Source: a virus
Reading direction: 5' to 3' (one strand)
Virus record (IMG/VR): IMGVR_UViG_3300026521_000003
Span: 1-64,000 of that record
DNA length: 64,000 nt
Below are positions 8,663-17,965 of this stretch, piece by piece. A model generated the notes under the pieces. The model saw only the letters and a list, made by a program, of their open reading frames with translations. It had not been told where the DNA came from and made no database searches. The stretch's first letter is position 1. The number at the start of each line of letters is the position of its first letter. Made by a program: the position numbers and the translations under genes.

Positions 8663-8990
8663 TTAATTCCTTTAATATATCTGCTAATTTATTTTTTAAA
8701 TATTTCTTATATTTTACAATTTTAGTCATTTTCTCAAACTCACCTGAGATAATTTTTTTATCATTTATAGAAAATTTAATCTTTGATAAAGAATCTGTAT
8801 TTTCAAATGTCACAATAGATTTAATAAAGGACCAGGATACAATTACATAATTATATCCCTCTATTTCAAATGTGCCAAACCGATATAAACTTTTAGTATT
8901 TTTATTAATTTTTTTATGATTAAATTTGATACCTGATAAAATTAAAGCATCTATTAAAGTGCCAAGATATTCTTTATCTTTCTCTGTCAT
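8643..8990 (-). CDS. Hypothetical protein
   Basis: Not recognised. 115 residues, basic, with a central hydrophobic strand region (YNYVIVSWSFIKSIV). It overlaps the upstream gene by 4 bases (ATGA) and the primase by 20 bases, placing it in the primase operon. Confidence 0.5.
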   Translation of the reverse strand: MTEKDKEYLGTLIDALILSGIKFNHKKINKNTKSLYRFGTFEIEGYNYVIVSWSFIKSIVTFENTDSLSKIKFSINDKKIISGEFEKMTKIVKYKKYLKNKLADILKELSDKLRN

Positions 8991-9313
8991 ATACTACCTT
9001 CTTTTATTTTAAGTAAATGTGAATTATTTCCCGAACCCATTATCATAAAAGCTATTTCAGGATATTCTTTATCAAAATTTGAAATCAGTCTATTTTTTGC
9101 TATTAAACTCAAAGGCGTTAGATCTAAAATTAAATGTTCTTCTTTAGTATATAACATATCAAATATATCATATTTTTTTAATACTGTGTCGGTCAATACA
9201 ATTAAAATATTATCATTAAAACGTTCTAAAAATTTAGCATTATCAATCATTATGTTTTTTATCTCATTAGATAAGGCATTAAGGGTTCGCCATTTAATTT
9301 CGATTATTAACAT
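8987..9313 (-). CDS. Hypothetical protein
   Basis: Not recognised. 108 residues with a Rossmann-like run of alternating strands and helices (ILIVLTDTVL, LILDLTPLSL). It sits 1 base after the upstream gene in the minus-strand primase operon, hinting at a replication or recombination accessory role by context only. Confidence 0.5.
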   Translation of the reverse strand: MLIIEIKWRTLNALSNEIKNIMIDNAKFLERFNDNILIVLTDTVLKKYDIFDMLYTKEEHLILDLTPLSLIAKNRLISNFDKEYPEIAFMIMGSGNNSHLLKIKEGSI

Positions 9314-9314
9314 T

Positions 9315-9773
9315 TTAATACATTATATTATGTTGAATTTTATGAAGATCTATAATCCCTTTGACTTTCCAGTCAAAAGCCGATAATTCTTTTTCTTTTG
9401 TCTGCATAGCATGAATAGTTTGCTCCATTTTACGCAATAATGATTTAGTAGCTTTATATTCTGATAGTTTTCTAATTTCTCGTTCATAGTCTTTAGTAGT
9501 TTTTAAGAGTTCGGGAAATCCATCATAATCTTCTGCTATACTATGAAATTGTCGTGAATGCCATGATTCAAATTCTGTCTCTAAATCAGCATACATCAGT
9601 CTAATCTTAAACATTATCTTTGTAAGTTTTGATTGGTGGAATGATGCAAGAGCTATAGACTCTTGCAATTTTTCAAGATCAATTTTTGGATCTAATGAAA
9701 AATTCATTATTTCAGTTAGATCATCAAATTCATAATCAGTCAGGACTTCTTGAAGAAATTCTAATTGTGACAT
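9315..9773 (-). CDS. Hypothetical protein, possibly UvsY-like recombination mediator
   Basis: 152 residues, almost entirely helical and highly charged. The order of a short acidic N-terminus, a long helix with aromatic and basic residues (FHQSKLTKIMFKIRLMYADL), a YDGFPELLKTTKDYE segment and a C-terminal helix (FDWKVKGIIDLHKIQH) recalls T4 UvsY (137 residues), which loads UvsX onto gp32-coated DNA. No diagnostic motif exists, so this is a tentative match. It shares the strand and spacing of the primase group, and a TGTAAAAT promoter lies just upstream. Confidence 0.4.
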   Translation of the reverse strand: MSQLEFLQEVLTDYEFDDLTEIMNFSLDPKIDLEKLQESIALASFHQSKLTKIMFKIRLMYADLETEFESWHSRQFHSIAEDYDGFPELLKTTKDYEREIRKLSEYKATKSLLRKMEQTIHAMQTKEKELSAFDWKVKGIIDLHKIQHNIMY

Positions 9774-9802
9774 ATACTTTTCCTTATTTTAAATATAAGG
9801 TA

Positions 9803-9808
9803 ATTTTA
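9803..9808 (-). promoter_or_regulatory. Sigma-70-like -10 (TG-TAAAAT)
   Basis: Minus strand AAAAATG-TAAAAT, 30 bases upstream of the start at 9773, drives the primase group. Confidence 0.45.
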
Positions 9809-9820
9809 CATTTTTATTAA

Positions 9821-10156
9821 TTATTCTTCACTAAAATAAGTTACGTTTAAATCATCTAATTCAAAACCATAATTTGCAGCCGCTTGTTCTAAGTCCAATA
9901 CTGTATAATTTTCACCAGATTTTACTTTTCTTATTGCTGTTAAAGCGTTCTTATATAGAAAAGTATCAAATGCCTCAAACATAAATTGTTTATCAACTCC
10001 TGCTTTTTCTGCATATGATTCTATGACACTTATTGTAATATCCCCAGGTTTTATAGTTTTATTAATTTCTTTTACGACCTCTTGGAATTTTTTAGCTTGT
10101 TTTTGTAATGAAGCTGTTGTTGATTTAGTTGTATCTTTTTTCCTAAACATAAACAT
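9821..10156 (-). CDS. Hypothetical protein
   Basis: Not recognised. 111 residues, small and acidic at the C-terminus with a basic N-terminal tip (MFMFRKKDTTK). Predicted to be helical. AGAGAGGA upstream is an adequate RBS. Divergent from the ligase gene at 10239. Confidence 0.5.
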   Translation of the reverse strand: MFMFRKKDTTKSTTASLQKQAKKFQEVVKEINKTIKPGDITISVIESYAEKAGVDKQFMFEAFDTFLYKNALTAIRKVKSGENYTVLDLEQAAANYGFELDDLNVTYFSEE

Positions 10157-10205
10157 ATGATTAATCCTCTCTTTAATATATTTCTTTTATTTATTCATTT
10201 TTTTG

Positions 10206-10211
10206 TAAAAT
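10206..10211 (+). promoter_or_regulatory. Sigma-70-like -10 (TTG-TAAAAT)
   Basis: TTTTTTTG-TAAAAT, 28 bases before the ligase fragment start, which has AAGG as its RBS. Confidence 0.5.
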
Positions 10212-10238
10212 ATCTCTAAATAAAAATAAGGCTTAAAA

Positions 10239-11600
10239 ATGAAAATAATAAACAAAGAATTATTTGAAAAACCTAGTTGTAAATTTAAATTTCTAGCAAA
10301 AGAAGGCTTTAATATACCTAATTTTTATGAAGTTGAATCAACTGATGAAATTCTTGCTATATACAAAGAATACACAGAAGGTAAACGTGAGAACCTATCT
10401 TATGATATAGATGGTTTAGTTGAAGAAGTTAATGATTATGAAATTCAAGAAAAATTAGGATATGAACCAAACGGTTTAAACCCGAAATTTGCTACAGCTA
10501 TAAAATTTGATAGTATATCTAAAAGTACGGAATTAGTAGATATAAGATGGACTGTTGGTATGACTGGAAAAATTATCCCAACTGCTATTTTAAAACCTGT
10601 AGACATTATGGGAGTAACCATTACCAAAGCATCAATGCATAACTTTGATTATTTAATGGATTATATAAACAAATATGATATTGGTATTGGAAGTAAAATG
10701 ATAGTTGCAAGGAAAGGCGATGTTATACCACAAATAATAGGTGTTGCTGACAATAAAAAAATATCGGATATACAAATACCTGATTTATGCCCAATATGTC
10801 ATGAAAAAGTACATAATTTTTCAGTTGATTTAGTTTGTGAAAATCCATTTTGTGAAGCTAAGACTAAGGGAATCTTTACTAATTTCTTCGGAACATTAGA
10901 TATAAAAGGATTAAGTGAAAAATTTATAGATAAAGCTATTGAACAATTCAATATTAAAACTATCGATGATCTTATGAAACTTACGATTGATGATATAGAA
11001 TCTCTTGAAGGCTTTGCTAGAAAATCAGCAGAAAAAGCATACAACGCCATTCATAGTGTTAAAGAAGTGAGTCCAGAACAATTTATGGCATTATTAAATA
11101 TACCAAACCAAGGTGTTCGAGTATTTGAGAATTTATTATCTGAAACACCAATAGAAAAATTACTAGATCCAGATTTTAAAGCTGAAGATTTATTAGATAC
11201 TAAAGGAATTGCAGAAAAAACAGCTCAAGCTATATATGACGGCATTCAAATGAATTTAGAAAGAATACGTGAAAATGCTGAACATTTTACCATAATAACA
11301 AAGAAAAATAAAATTCAGCATTCAAGTAAAATTACAGGAAAGTCTTTCTGTATAACAGGTACTTTGAATAAAGGGAAAAGGAAAGATTATGAAAATTTAA
11401 TTAAATCTATGGGTGGATTAGTTTCTAGTGTTAATAAATCATTAAATTATTTAGTTACAAATGACCCTGAAACGACTTCTAGTAAAATGACTAAGGTATT
11501 AAAACTTAATGCAGAATGGCATAATAATGGTGAAGATAGATCAATACAAATAATCAATGAAGATGATTTAATAAATTTAATAGGAGATAGTAATGAGTAA
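10239..11600 (+). CDS. ligA: NAD-dependent DNA ligase, C-terminal portion (lacks KxDG half)
   Basis: 453 residues matching LigA from the middle of the adenylation domain to the end. YDIDGLVEEVND (about residue 54) equals the PYEIDGVVIKVN block and ATAIKF is motif V. Then come an OB-fold, a four-Cys zinc finger (CPICHEK and CENPFC), helix-hairpin-helix repeats, and a C-terminal BRCT (GKSFCITGTL, IKSMGG). Domain Ia and the nucleotidyl-accepting Lys (KxDG) are missing and not encoded upstream, where a minus-strand gene lies. Whole LigA is about 670 residues. It must be completed by a separate N-half to seal nicks. No intein C-half precedes it. Confidence 0.87.
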   Translation: MKIINKELFEKPSCKFKFLAKEGFNIPNFYEVESTDEILAIYKEYTEGKRENLSYDIDGLVEEVNDYEIQEKLGYEPNGLNPKFATAIKFDSISKSTELVDIRWTVGMTGKIIPTAILKPVDIMGVTITKASMHNFDYLMDYINKYDIGIGSKMIVARKGDVIPQIIGVADNKKISDIQIPDLCPICHEKVHNFSVDLVCENPFCEAKTKGIFTNFFGTLDIKGLSEKFIDKAIEQFNIKTIDDLMKLTIDDIESLEGFARKSAEKAYNAIHSVKEVSPEQFMALLNIPNQGVRVFENLLSETPIEKLLDPDFKAEDLLDTKGIAEKTAQAIYDGIQMNLERIRENAEHFTIITKKNKIQHSSKITGKSFCITGTLNKGKRKDYENLIKSMGGLVSSVNKSLNYLVTNDPETTSSKMTKVLKLNAEWHNNGEDRSIQIINEDDLINLIGDSNE

Positions 11601-12057
11601 AATGGAAGAAATAGAAGTAAATGAAGCACCAGAAGAAGGATTAACGGATTTACAGGTATATGGTATATCTGGAACTGTTGTACAGCTTTTAGGATTAGTT
11701 AAGAAATATTCAATACTTGCACAAATGCAAAAAGAAATAATGAATAAATTGCCGCAAACTCAACCGATAATGAGGGAGATTTATCAATTTGAAGAAACTA
11801 AACTAATAATGGATATTCGCACACAATTTGATATGGTTTATGTTTATACATTAGATAAAACGATTGTAAATAATTTTCAGGTATTAAGAGATGGATTTGA
11901 ATCAGCAATTTTATTTTTAACTACAAATTTACAAGATGTTACAAATTTTACAGACAAAAATTATATTGAGATCCTTGATGAATTTACAGATAAACTAACC
12001 ACCCTAGCCGATGCTATAGCTACAAAATCTATTTACGAATCAAATTTTAAAATTTAA
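11593..12057 (+). CDS. Hypothetical protein
   Basis: Not recognised. 154 residues, helical. Overlaps the ligase stop by 8 bases and has GGAG upstream, so it is probably translated from the same message. Lies between the ligase and the clamp loader, suggesting a replication-associated role by context only. Confidence 0.5.
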   Translation: MSKMEEIEVNEAPEEGLTDLQVYGISGTVVQLLGLVKKYSILAQMQKEIMNKLPQTQPIMREIYQFEETKLIMDIRTQFDMVYVYTLDKTIVNNFQVLRDGFESAILFLTTNLQDVTNFTDKNYIEILDEFTDKLTTLADAIATKSIYESNFKI

Positions 12058-12067
12058 AAATTATTTG

Positions 12068-12073
12068 TAAAAT
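12068..12073 (+). promoter_or_regulatory. Sigma-70-like -10 (TTTG-TAAAAT)
   Basis: ATTTG-TAAAAT, 33 bases before the clamp-loader start, which has AAGGAAA as RBS. Confidence 0.5.
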
Positions 12074-12105
12074 ATCATTAATACAATTTATAAAAAAGGA
12101 AAATA

Positions 12106-13074
12106 ATGAGTAATCTAAAAGACCAAATATGGGTTGCGAAATATGCACCATCAAACTTGAATGAAACTATCATGACTGATGAAATTAAGGAAAAAATGGA
12201 AGATTTTGTTAGAACAAAAAATATTCCTAATCTTCTTTTTGCTGGACCTGCCGGTACAGGTAAAACAACAACAGGTAAAGTATTATTGGATTCATTGGGA
12301 GTTGATGATGGAGATATTATGTTTTTAAATGCTTCTGATGTAAATAGTGTAGATGCTGTAAGAAATATGATTAAACCCTTTGCTATGAGCATGAGTATAA
12401 ATCAGGAACTACCAATTAGATTTATTTTTCTTGATGAAGCAGACCATTTATCACCACAGGCACAGGCTGCTCTAAGAAATCTTATTGAATCTAGTTATAA
12501 TTCCGCTAGATTTATTTTAACGGCAAATTATCCTAAAAAAATTATTCCTGCTTTACATAGTAGATTACAGGGATTTACTTTGGAGAAACCAGCTTTAGAG
12601 CCTATATTAGAAAGAGTTATCACAATATTAGAAAATGAAGAAGTCGAAATAGAAAATGAAGATGATTTAGTAAGTTTAATTAAAAATAATAGTACAGATA
12701 TTAGAAAATTAATTCAATTATTACAACAAAATACGATTGATACAGAAGAAGGTAAAATTTTACGCATAGTTATTAAAGAAAGTGGAGGATCAAAACTTTT
12801 TGACGATTATAGTAAATTATTCTGCAAAGGTGATGCTAAAGCATTACGAAATTTAGTTTTTTCTAAATTTACTGATAGTGATTGTGCTGAATTTTGGGAT
12901 TTAATGGTAGATGATATTATTAAATCACCTGAAAAATATGAGGAAGTTGGAGCTGGCCTTGATAATATTATTTATAATTTAAATGAAGGTCAAAAAACAC
13001 ATGAAATTGTAGCAAATAAACAGTTAAATGTTCTGGGATTTACTCTTTTAGCTTTAATTGATGAGGAAGAGTAA
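12106..13074 (+). CDS. Sliding-clamp loader large subunit (T4 gp44-like)
   Basis: 322-residue AAA+ ATPase. Walker A is GPAGTGKTT (about residue 46), Walker B is FLDEADHLS, and the arginine-finger segment is SRLQGF (SRC-like). The N-terminus WVAKYAPSNLNE matches the RFC/gp44 W..KYRP start. It loads the gp45-type clamp that gives the polymerase processivity and, in T4-like phages, activates late transcription, which fits the TATAAATA boxes in this window. The small partner (gp62) and the clamp (gp45) are not recognisable here. The following exonuclease starts 2 bases after the stop. Confidence 0.9.
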   Translation: MSNLKDQIWVAKYAPSNLNETIMTDEIKEKMEDFVRTKNIPNLLFAGPAGTGKTTTGKVLLDSLGVDDGDIMFLNASDVNSVDAVRNMIKPFAMSMSINQELPIRFIFLDEADHLSPQAQAALRNLIESSYNSARFILTANYPKKIIPALHSRLQGFTLEKPALEPILERVITILENEEVEIENEDDLVSLIKNNSTDIRKLIQLLQQNTIDTEEGKILRIVIKESGGSKLFDDYSKLFCKGDAKALRNLVFSKFTDSDCAEFWDLMVDDIIKSPEKYEEVGAGLDNIIYNLNEGQKTHEIVANKQLNVLGFTLLALIDEEE

Positions 13075-13076
13075 TA

Positions 13077-13694
13077 ATGGTGTATATAAGTATAGATTTA
13101 GAAACAACTGGTTTGAATCCTGAAACATGTCAAATTTTAGAATTTGGAGCTGTCTTGGAAGACACTAATAATATCAAACCTTTAGATGAATTACCAACAT
13201 ATCATGCATATATCAAACATCCTGGCGGAAATATTTCTGGAAATATATATGCTTTAGATCTTAACAAGGAAATTATCAGTAACCTTAAAAATGAGAAAGA
13301 CTTAAAAGATAAATATAATTTTATAAAAGTTGAGGATTTAGCTGATGATTTTCTTGCATGGTGTAAAATTCAAGGATTGGAAATCAAAGAAAGTACGCAT
13401 AAAGGTGGAACAAATTTTTCATGCACAATTAATGTTGCAGGGAAAAATTTCTCCGGATTTGATCGTAAGTTTTTAGAAAATGTACCAGATTTTACTAAGA
13501 AAATACGTATGCGACAAAGAGTAATTGATCCAGCCATTTTATTTATTGATTGGGAAAATGATACTTCAGCCCCACATTTAGAATTATGCAAACAAAGGGC
13601 AAATATATCTGGAGTTGTTACACATTTAGCAGTCGATGATGCAATGGATGTAATTAAATTATTACGAACTCAATATGCTAATAAACCAAAGTAA
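13077..13694 (+). CDS. DnaQ-like 3'-5' exonuclease
   Basis: 205-residue DEDD-family exonuclease. ExoI is SIDLETTGLNP (D-x-E) at the N-terminus, ExoII is GKNFSGFDRKFL, and ExoIII is HLAVDDAMDVI (H-x4-D type, DEDDh). Length and layout match stand-alone epsilon-type exonucleases or oligoribonuclease-like phage enzymes. Immediately after the clamp loader, with GAGGAAGAG as RBS. It could supply or supplement proofreading; the polymerase exonuclease domain itself is not in the window. Confidence 0.85.
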   Translation: MVYISIDLETTGLNPETCQILEFGAVLEDTNNIKPLDELPTYHAYIKHPGGNISGNIYALDLNKEIISNLKNEKDLKDKYNFIKVEDLADDFLAWCKIQGLEIKESTHKGGTNFSCTINVAGKNFSGFDRKFLENVPDFTKKIRMRQRVIDPAILFIDWENDTSAPHLELCKQRANISGVVTHLAVDDAMDVIKLLRTQYANKPK

Positions 13695-13977
13695 ACTATT
13701 AAATAGTCTTAAAGAGATGTCACCGGATATTTATTTAAAACTAATATCTGTTTTACCAAATCATGAGAGTTTGGACAATTTTATAAAAGATAATAAGATA
13801 CAAAGTTATGATGAATTTAATATGGATCTATTTCAAGCATATTTAAATATTTTAAACCATATATCATTTAATACTAATAATAATTCACCAGTTAAAGGTG
13901 AATTATCTCTTAATAATACTTCGGGTGAATTGTTAATATTCGATGGTAGTAATTGGATAAATATTTCTACTAAATAG
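13675..13977 (+). CDS. Hypothetical small protein, structural-like C-terminus
   Basis: 100 residues, overlapping the exonuclease gene by 20 bases. The C-terminus KGELSLNNTSGELLIFDGSN followed by W is similar in style to the G-W-Y-D-T...G..W module of the tail proteins in this window, so a minor virion role is possible. It converges with the tail gene at 13970 with 8 bases of overlap. Confidence 0.45.
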   Translation: MLINQSKLLNSLKEMSPDIYLKLISVLPNHESLDNFIKDNKIQSYDEFNMDLFQAYLNILNHISFNTNNNSPVKGELSLNNTSGELLIFDGSNWINISTK

Positions 13978-14689
13978 ATAATGTCTCATATGACTTTATT
14001 ATATATCTAATAGCTTGAGACTCACTTAATTGGATCTTGATTCTATTTTCATCCAATAAAATAAGTGGCACTACATCTCTTTTCCAATATTTAGTACCTT
14101 GTACATCATCATAAGTATATAATATAATATCTAAATCAAATGTAGCCATATTATGTTGTATTATATATTCAGTTGATGGTTGATCTATACCTAATACAGC
14201 TTTAACAATCGATCTATTTTCAGAATCAATATATTGTGCAACAGTACGACCAATATACCTATAAACACTAACAGTAATATCTCCTACTGGAGGAGAATTT
14301 TCAAATGATAAAATACCGTTAGTATAATCAAACAAAGGTTGGGACGGATGTGAGGTTGGTATTTTTACACCATTTGCAAAAATATTAATAGAATAATCAA
14401 TACCATATGATGGTGGTATCAACCCATTAATAAGCTCAGAATCAATTATTAACTTCCAAGCTTTACGATCTTGTACAGTTGTATCCTCCGTCATAATAAT
14501 ATTATCTAAATATTCTATATTATTTAAAGCTGTATCTGGAGTAGATGGAATATAATCAATCCAAACTTCTTTTGCATGTGGATAAATTAAGAGGCCATCA
14601 TCCTCTTCGAACCATTGTTTATTATTTGATGTATGGCGTTTATTAACTATTTTTTTATGTGAATAATTTATTTTTGTAATGTCTGTCAT
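13970..14689 (-). CDS. Putative tail/baseplate structural protein
   Basis: 239 residues, acidic and beta-rich. Contains TVAQYIDSENRSIVKAV, close in form to VAQYIDSDTSRIFDIV of the 2376-residue protein at 45461-52591, so the two share a domain. It starts 3 bases after the stop of the large upstream structural gene. Virion association is inferred from this shared segment and context. Confidence 0.6.
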   Translation of the reverse strand: MTDITKINYSHKKIVNKRHTSNNKQWFEEDDGLLIYPHAKEVWIDYIPSTPDTALNNIEYLDNIIMTEDTTVQDRKAWKLIIDSELINGLIPPSYGIDYSINIFANGVKIPTSHPSQPLFDYTNGILSFENSPPVGDITVSVYRYIGRTVAQYIDSENRSIVKAVLGIDQPSTEYIIQHNMATFDLDIILYTYDDVQGTKYWKRDVVPLILLDENRIKIQLSESQAIRYIIKSYETLSI

Positions 14690-14691
14690 TT

Positions 14692-16668
14692 CTATCTCCA
14701 GTTATCTGAAATTTCTTCAATTTCACTTATTTCAATATCACTATATAGAACGATTTTTAAAAAATATCCGTAATTAGAATCTACCGTTGAATTTGCACCA
14801 ATCGTCCAACCAATTTCAAGTCGATCACCAATCTTATTAATATCAGTTGCGCAACCTGTACCATCTACTGTACTATTATTTGAAAAATCCTGAACATCAT
14901 ATAAAATATTTAAATCCAGCCAGCCTGTTAATGATGGAAATTTAATAAATATATCAAAATCTACACCTATATTACCCAATGTTAGTATTTTGATACGTCC
15001 ATTAGAATTAGATTTTAATGGTGCTTGAAATGACCTATAATAAAATTGGTTATCTGATGAAAATAAACTATAATCTACTGCAATACCGTAATTAGTATAA
15101 TCAGTATTCGCTTTTTTAAGTTTTCCTAAAAATTGTTGAGCATTATATTGTTCTAATAATACTTCGCTATCCCATATACTCTTCGAACCAATTAATGTTA
15201 TATCATCAAAATTTATTGAATCTGGCAATCGATAATCTTCGTCTTTAAATGTCTCTTTTAATAAATTTGAATTATTATTAATATTATTAGTATCAATTAA
15301 TAAATCTATTTTGAATGATGTAGTAGGACCCCATCCTGTTGTGACTTTTCCACCTTTTGCATATATTTCTACTTTATCAAGCATAACACCGGTTCCAGTA
15401 AAGTTAATTACATAGTCAGTTAGAATCAATCTATCATTCCAATTAGGTACTAATTCTCCAGCTAAATTACTAGATGAATCATTCCAAATAACATTACCTG
15501 CATCAGAATAAGCTAATGTTAAACTTAAAGGATGATCCCAATAAGTATTAGCAAAAATATTTTCAGCTGTTAAACTTAGATTAAATGCAATATTATCATA
15601 GAAAAACTCCACCCCAGAAATGCTTTTTGTAATCCCACTTTTTAAATAAAAATTATCAATTATAGTATTTACAATAGTTTTATCATAATCATAAAATATT
15701 TCCGATATATTAGTTGAGTAATCTCCACCCACTACATCAATATGCTTAACATAAAAGGAATGTTTCCCTGGAGAAATCGATGTTTGTCCAGATATAGTAC
15801 CTATATTTAATTCACCCGTTCCTCGTTGCCATTTTTTAAAATCATTATAACGTTCAACGGTATTTATTGTTAATATTTGTGTAGAACTACGATATAAATC
15901 TTTATTCGGATTTGCTATAATATTAGTACTTGTTCCATCATTAAGAGTTATCGTTTGATTGATATCTGGTAAAAACCCTTGAACTACACCATAATAATCT
16001 CTGCTTGTTTCATTAAAATTATTAAACAAATCAATACCATTATCAACTTCTATATTATCATATACCGCAACAATAGTACCTTGATCTGCTCTACCGAATT
16101 GTAGTTGTTGCTTATCTTTTACCATATATCCATTTATAGGCAATTCAGCAGAAAGTTTATTATCAGTTATAATATACGTTATATAATCACCATCGGATAA
16201 ATCATCTAGTCGTAATAATTCAGGGATTTGATCATTTTGTTTAGCTATTTTTCCTGATTTAAAGCCACCCACAACATTAATTACTAAATCCCCGAATAAG
16301 GGTGACGCTTCTGCTGGTGCTAAATCTTTCAATGCTTCATTAATTTCATCTACTGCTGTTGATATTTTTGTAGTAGTACTGAATTCAAACAAACCATCTG
16401 GATAATATTCGCCATCTCTTGTAAAACCAATTTCATCCGAACCCAATAAAACAACTTCTAATATATGAGGTTCATAGGGTAGTCCAGTCTGTGGATCTAA
16501 TTTCAGATTAACACTTTGAAATTTTCCAATAGAAGTATTATACCATATTCTGCCTAATCGCCACTCCGATTCAGGTGGTACAGCATTTAAAGTTTCTGGT
16601 ACTAAATTTTTAATTTTAGCATTCGGGCTCATATTTAGATGTTGTTTTAAATAAAAATCTGCTGACAT
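14692..16668 (-). CDS. Putative tail structural protein
   Basis: 658 residues, beta-rich and acidic, no signal peptide. The N-terminal section has PPESEWRLGRIWYNT (about residue 36), the P..P..G..WYdT module found in the other virion proteins of this window. The long C-terminal part has few landmarks. Likely part of the tail or neck; exact homologue not recognised. Confidence 0.6.
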   Translation of the reverse strand: MSADFYLKQHLNMSPNAKIKNLVPETLNAVPPESEWRLGRIWYNTSIGKFQSVNLKLDPQTGLPYEPHILEVVLLGSDEIGFTRDGEYYPDGLFEFSTTTKISTAVDEINEALKDLAPAEASPLFGDLVINVVGGFKSGKIAKQNDQIPELLRLDDLSDGDYITYIITDNKLSAELPINGYMVKDKQQLQFGRADQGTIVAVYDNIEVDNGIDLFNNFNETSRDYYGVVQGFLPDINQTITLNDGTSTNIIANPNKDLYRSSTQILTINTVERYNDFKKWQRGTGELNIGTISGQTSISPGKHSFYVKHIDVVGGDYSTNISEIFYDYDKTIVNTIIDNFYLKSGITKSISGVEFFYDNIAFNLSLTAENIFANTYWDHPLSLTLAYSDAGNVIWNDSSSNLAGELVPNWNDRLILTDYVINFTGTGVMLDKVEIYAKGGKVTTGWGPTTSFKIDLLIDTNNINNNSNLLKETFKDEDYRLPDSINFDDITLIGSKSIWDSEVLLEQYNAQQFLGKLKKANTDYTNYGIAVDYSLFSSDNQFYYRSFQAPLKSNSNGRIKILTLGNIGVDFDIFIKFPSLTGWLDLNILYDVQDFSNNSTVDGTGCATDINKIGDRLEIGWTIGANSTVDSNYGYFLKIVLYSDIEISEIEEISDNWR

Positions 16669-16717
16669 ATATGCTCTCCGTTTTTATATCATTTTTATAT
16701 ATTTATTCGATTTTTTG

Positions 16718-16723
16718 TAAAAT
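16718..16723 (+). promoter_or_regulatory. Sigma-70-like -10 (TTG-TAAAAT)
   Basis: GATTTTTTG-TAAAAT, 29 bases upstream of the dUTPase start. Confidence 0.5.
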
Positions 16724-16751
16724 ATTATTAATTCAATTAAAGAGGAACTAT

Positions 16752-17480
16752 ATGAAAAAAGAAACACTAGATGAATTAACTAAATTACAAGATGCGCTAA
16801 ATGAGTTAATAACACCAAATTGGAAAACTAATCGTAACGAATTAGATTTTATGGTTGCAAATCATCAGGAAATGGCAGAATTAATTGATACCGAATACGT
16901 CGATGCTAATGGACAAAAACATGCATTAGGTTGGAAATGGTGGAAAGGTGCTGAAGGTCAAAGGACTATGGATTCTGTTGATTGGGATTCAATGCATACG
17001 GGAGTAAAAAATAATATTAAAATCGAATTGACCGATCTACTATTTTTTACACTATCTCAAAAGGTACTTGGTGACCTGACTGGTGAAGATGAAACTGTAC
17101 AACTTAGTGAAAATGATTGGATTAACTTTGTAAGTATTTCAGCAAATAATTTACTACAACGTCCTGGTGCAGCTTTAATGCTAATCCTAGAATTGGCAAA
17201 TAAAATCGGTTTTAATATAAGTGCATATTATATCGCAAAACACACTTTAAATCATATCAGACAGCTATCAGGATATAAAGATGGAACATATGTAAAGGTT
17301 AATAAAGGTATTGAAGATAATGAATTACTACACTCTGTTATTGAAAATATTTCTATCGAAGATATAGATAATAACTTTACAAATACAGCTGATAAAATTA
17401 TTGATGATACATATGACATTTTTAATGTTGATAATAAAGATAGAATGACTGTTCTAAAATGGAAAAATATTCTAAAATAA
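16752..17480 (+). CDS. Dimeric dUTPase (dUTPase_2 family)
   Basis: Hydrolyses dUTP to dUMP and PPi, keeping uracil out of phage DNA and feeding dTMP synthesis. Start at the ATG at 16752 with AGAGGA upstream; the longer open frame back to 16671 has no RBS and a promoter runs through it. The product is 242 residues. All-alpha signature: EMAELID, LGWKWWKG and KIELTDLLFF, matching the E..E and E..D metal-binding helices of the Campylobacter/Trypanosoma dimeric enzymes. First gene of a long plus-strand run. Confidence 0.8.
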   Translation: MKKETLDELTKLQDALNELITPNWKTNRNELDFMVANHQEMAELIDTEYVDANGQKHALGWKWWKGAEGQRTMDSVDWDSMHTGVKNNIKIELTDLLFFTLSQKVLGDLTGEDETVQLSENDWINFVSISANNLLQRPGAALMLILELANKIGFNISAYYIAKHTLNHIRQLSGYKDGTYVKVNKGIEDNELLHSVIENISIEDIDNNFTNTADKIIDDTYDIFNVDNKDRMTVLKWKNILK

Positions 17481-17490
17481 AGGTTGAGAT

Positions 17491-17916
17491 ATGGAAGATA
17501 AAAATCTTGAAGAATTATCGGAAAATGAAATAGTTGATGCATTAATCACACCCATACAACCTCCAGCTAATTCTTTAGAAGAAAGTGGAGATGAATTAAG
17601 AGCTATGGGGTTTAGAGATATTTCAGAGGCTGATGATAAACAAGTCATGGAAGAAGCTATGAAAAATATTCAGATTACTAAGCTTTTATCAGATTCATCT
17701 CGGGGGACAAAAGATAAAAAATCTATTAAAGATTATTTAGAACACCATATTAAATTTTTAGAAAGTGTGTCTCCAGGTAAATCATTAAAAGACATTGTTG
17801 AAAAAATAACCGTTGAACATGCAAAGGCAATTTTGAAAACAACAGCAAAACAAACTGATATTCCCGATTCAGTAATAAAAAAACATTTGAAAACATTGAA
17901 AAAAAAATATAGTTAA
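17491..17916 (+). CDS. Hypothetical protein
   Basis: Not recognised. 141 residues, acidic N-terminal half, basic helical C-terminus ending HLKTLKKKYS. Ten bases after the dUTPase gene; weak GGTTGAG upstream. Perhaps DNA binding at the C-terminus. Confidence 0.5.
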   Translation: MEDKNLEELSENEIVDALITPIQPPANSLEESGDELRAMGFRDISEADDKQVMEEAMKNIQITKLLSDSSRGTKDKKSIKDYLEHHIKFLESVSPGKSLKDIVEKITVEHAKAILKTTAKQTDIPDSVIKKHLKTLKKKYS

Positions 17917-17919
17917 TTG

Positions 17920-17925
17920 TATAAT
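17920..17925 (+). promoter_or_regulatory. Sigma-70-like -10 (TTG-TATAAT)
   Basis: AATTG-TATAAT, 41 bases before the start at 17966. Confidence 0.4.
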
Positions 17926-17965
17926 TATATATGAAAACAAATTAAAAACAAAAAGGATTTAAAAA

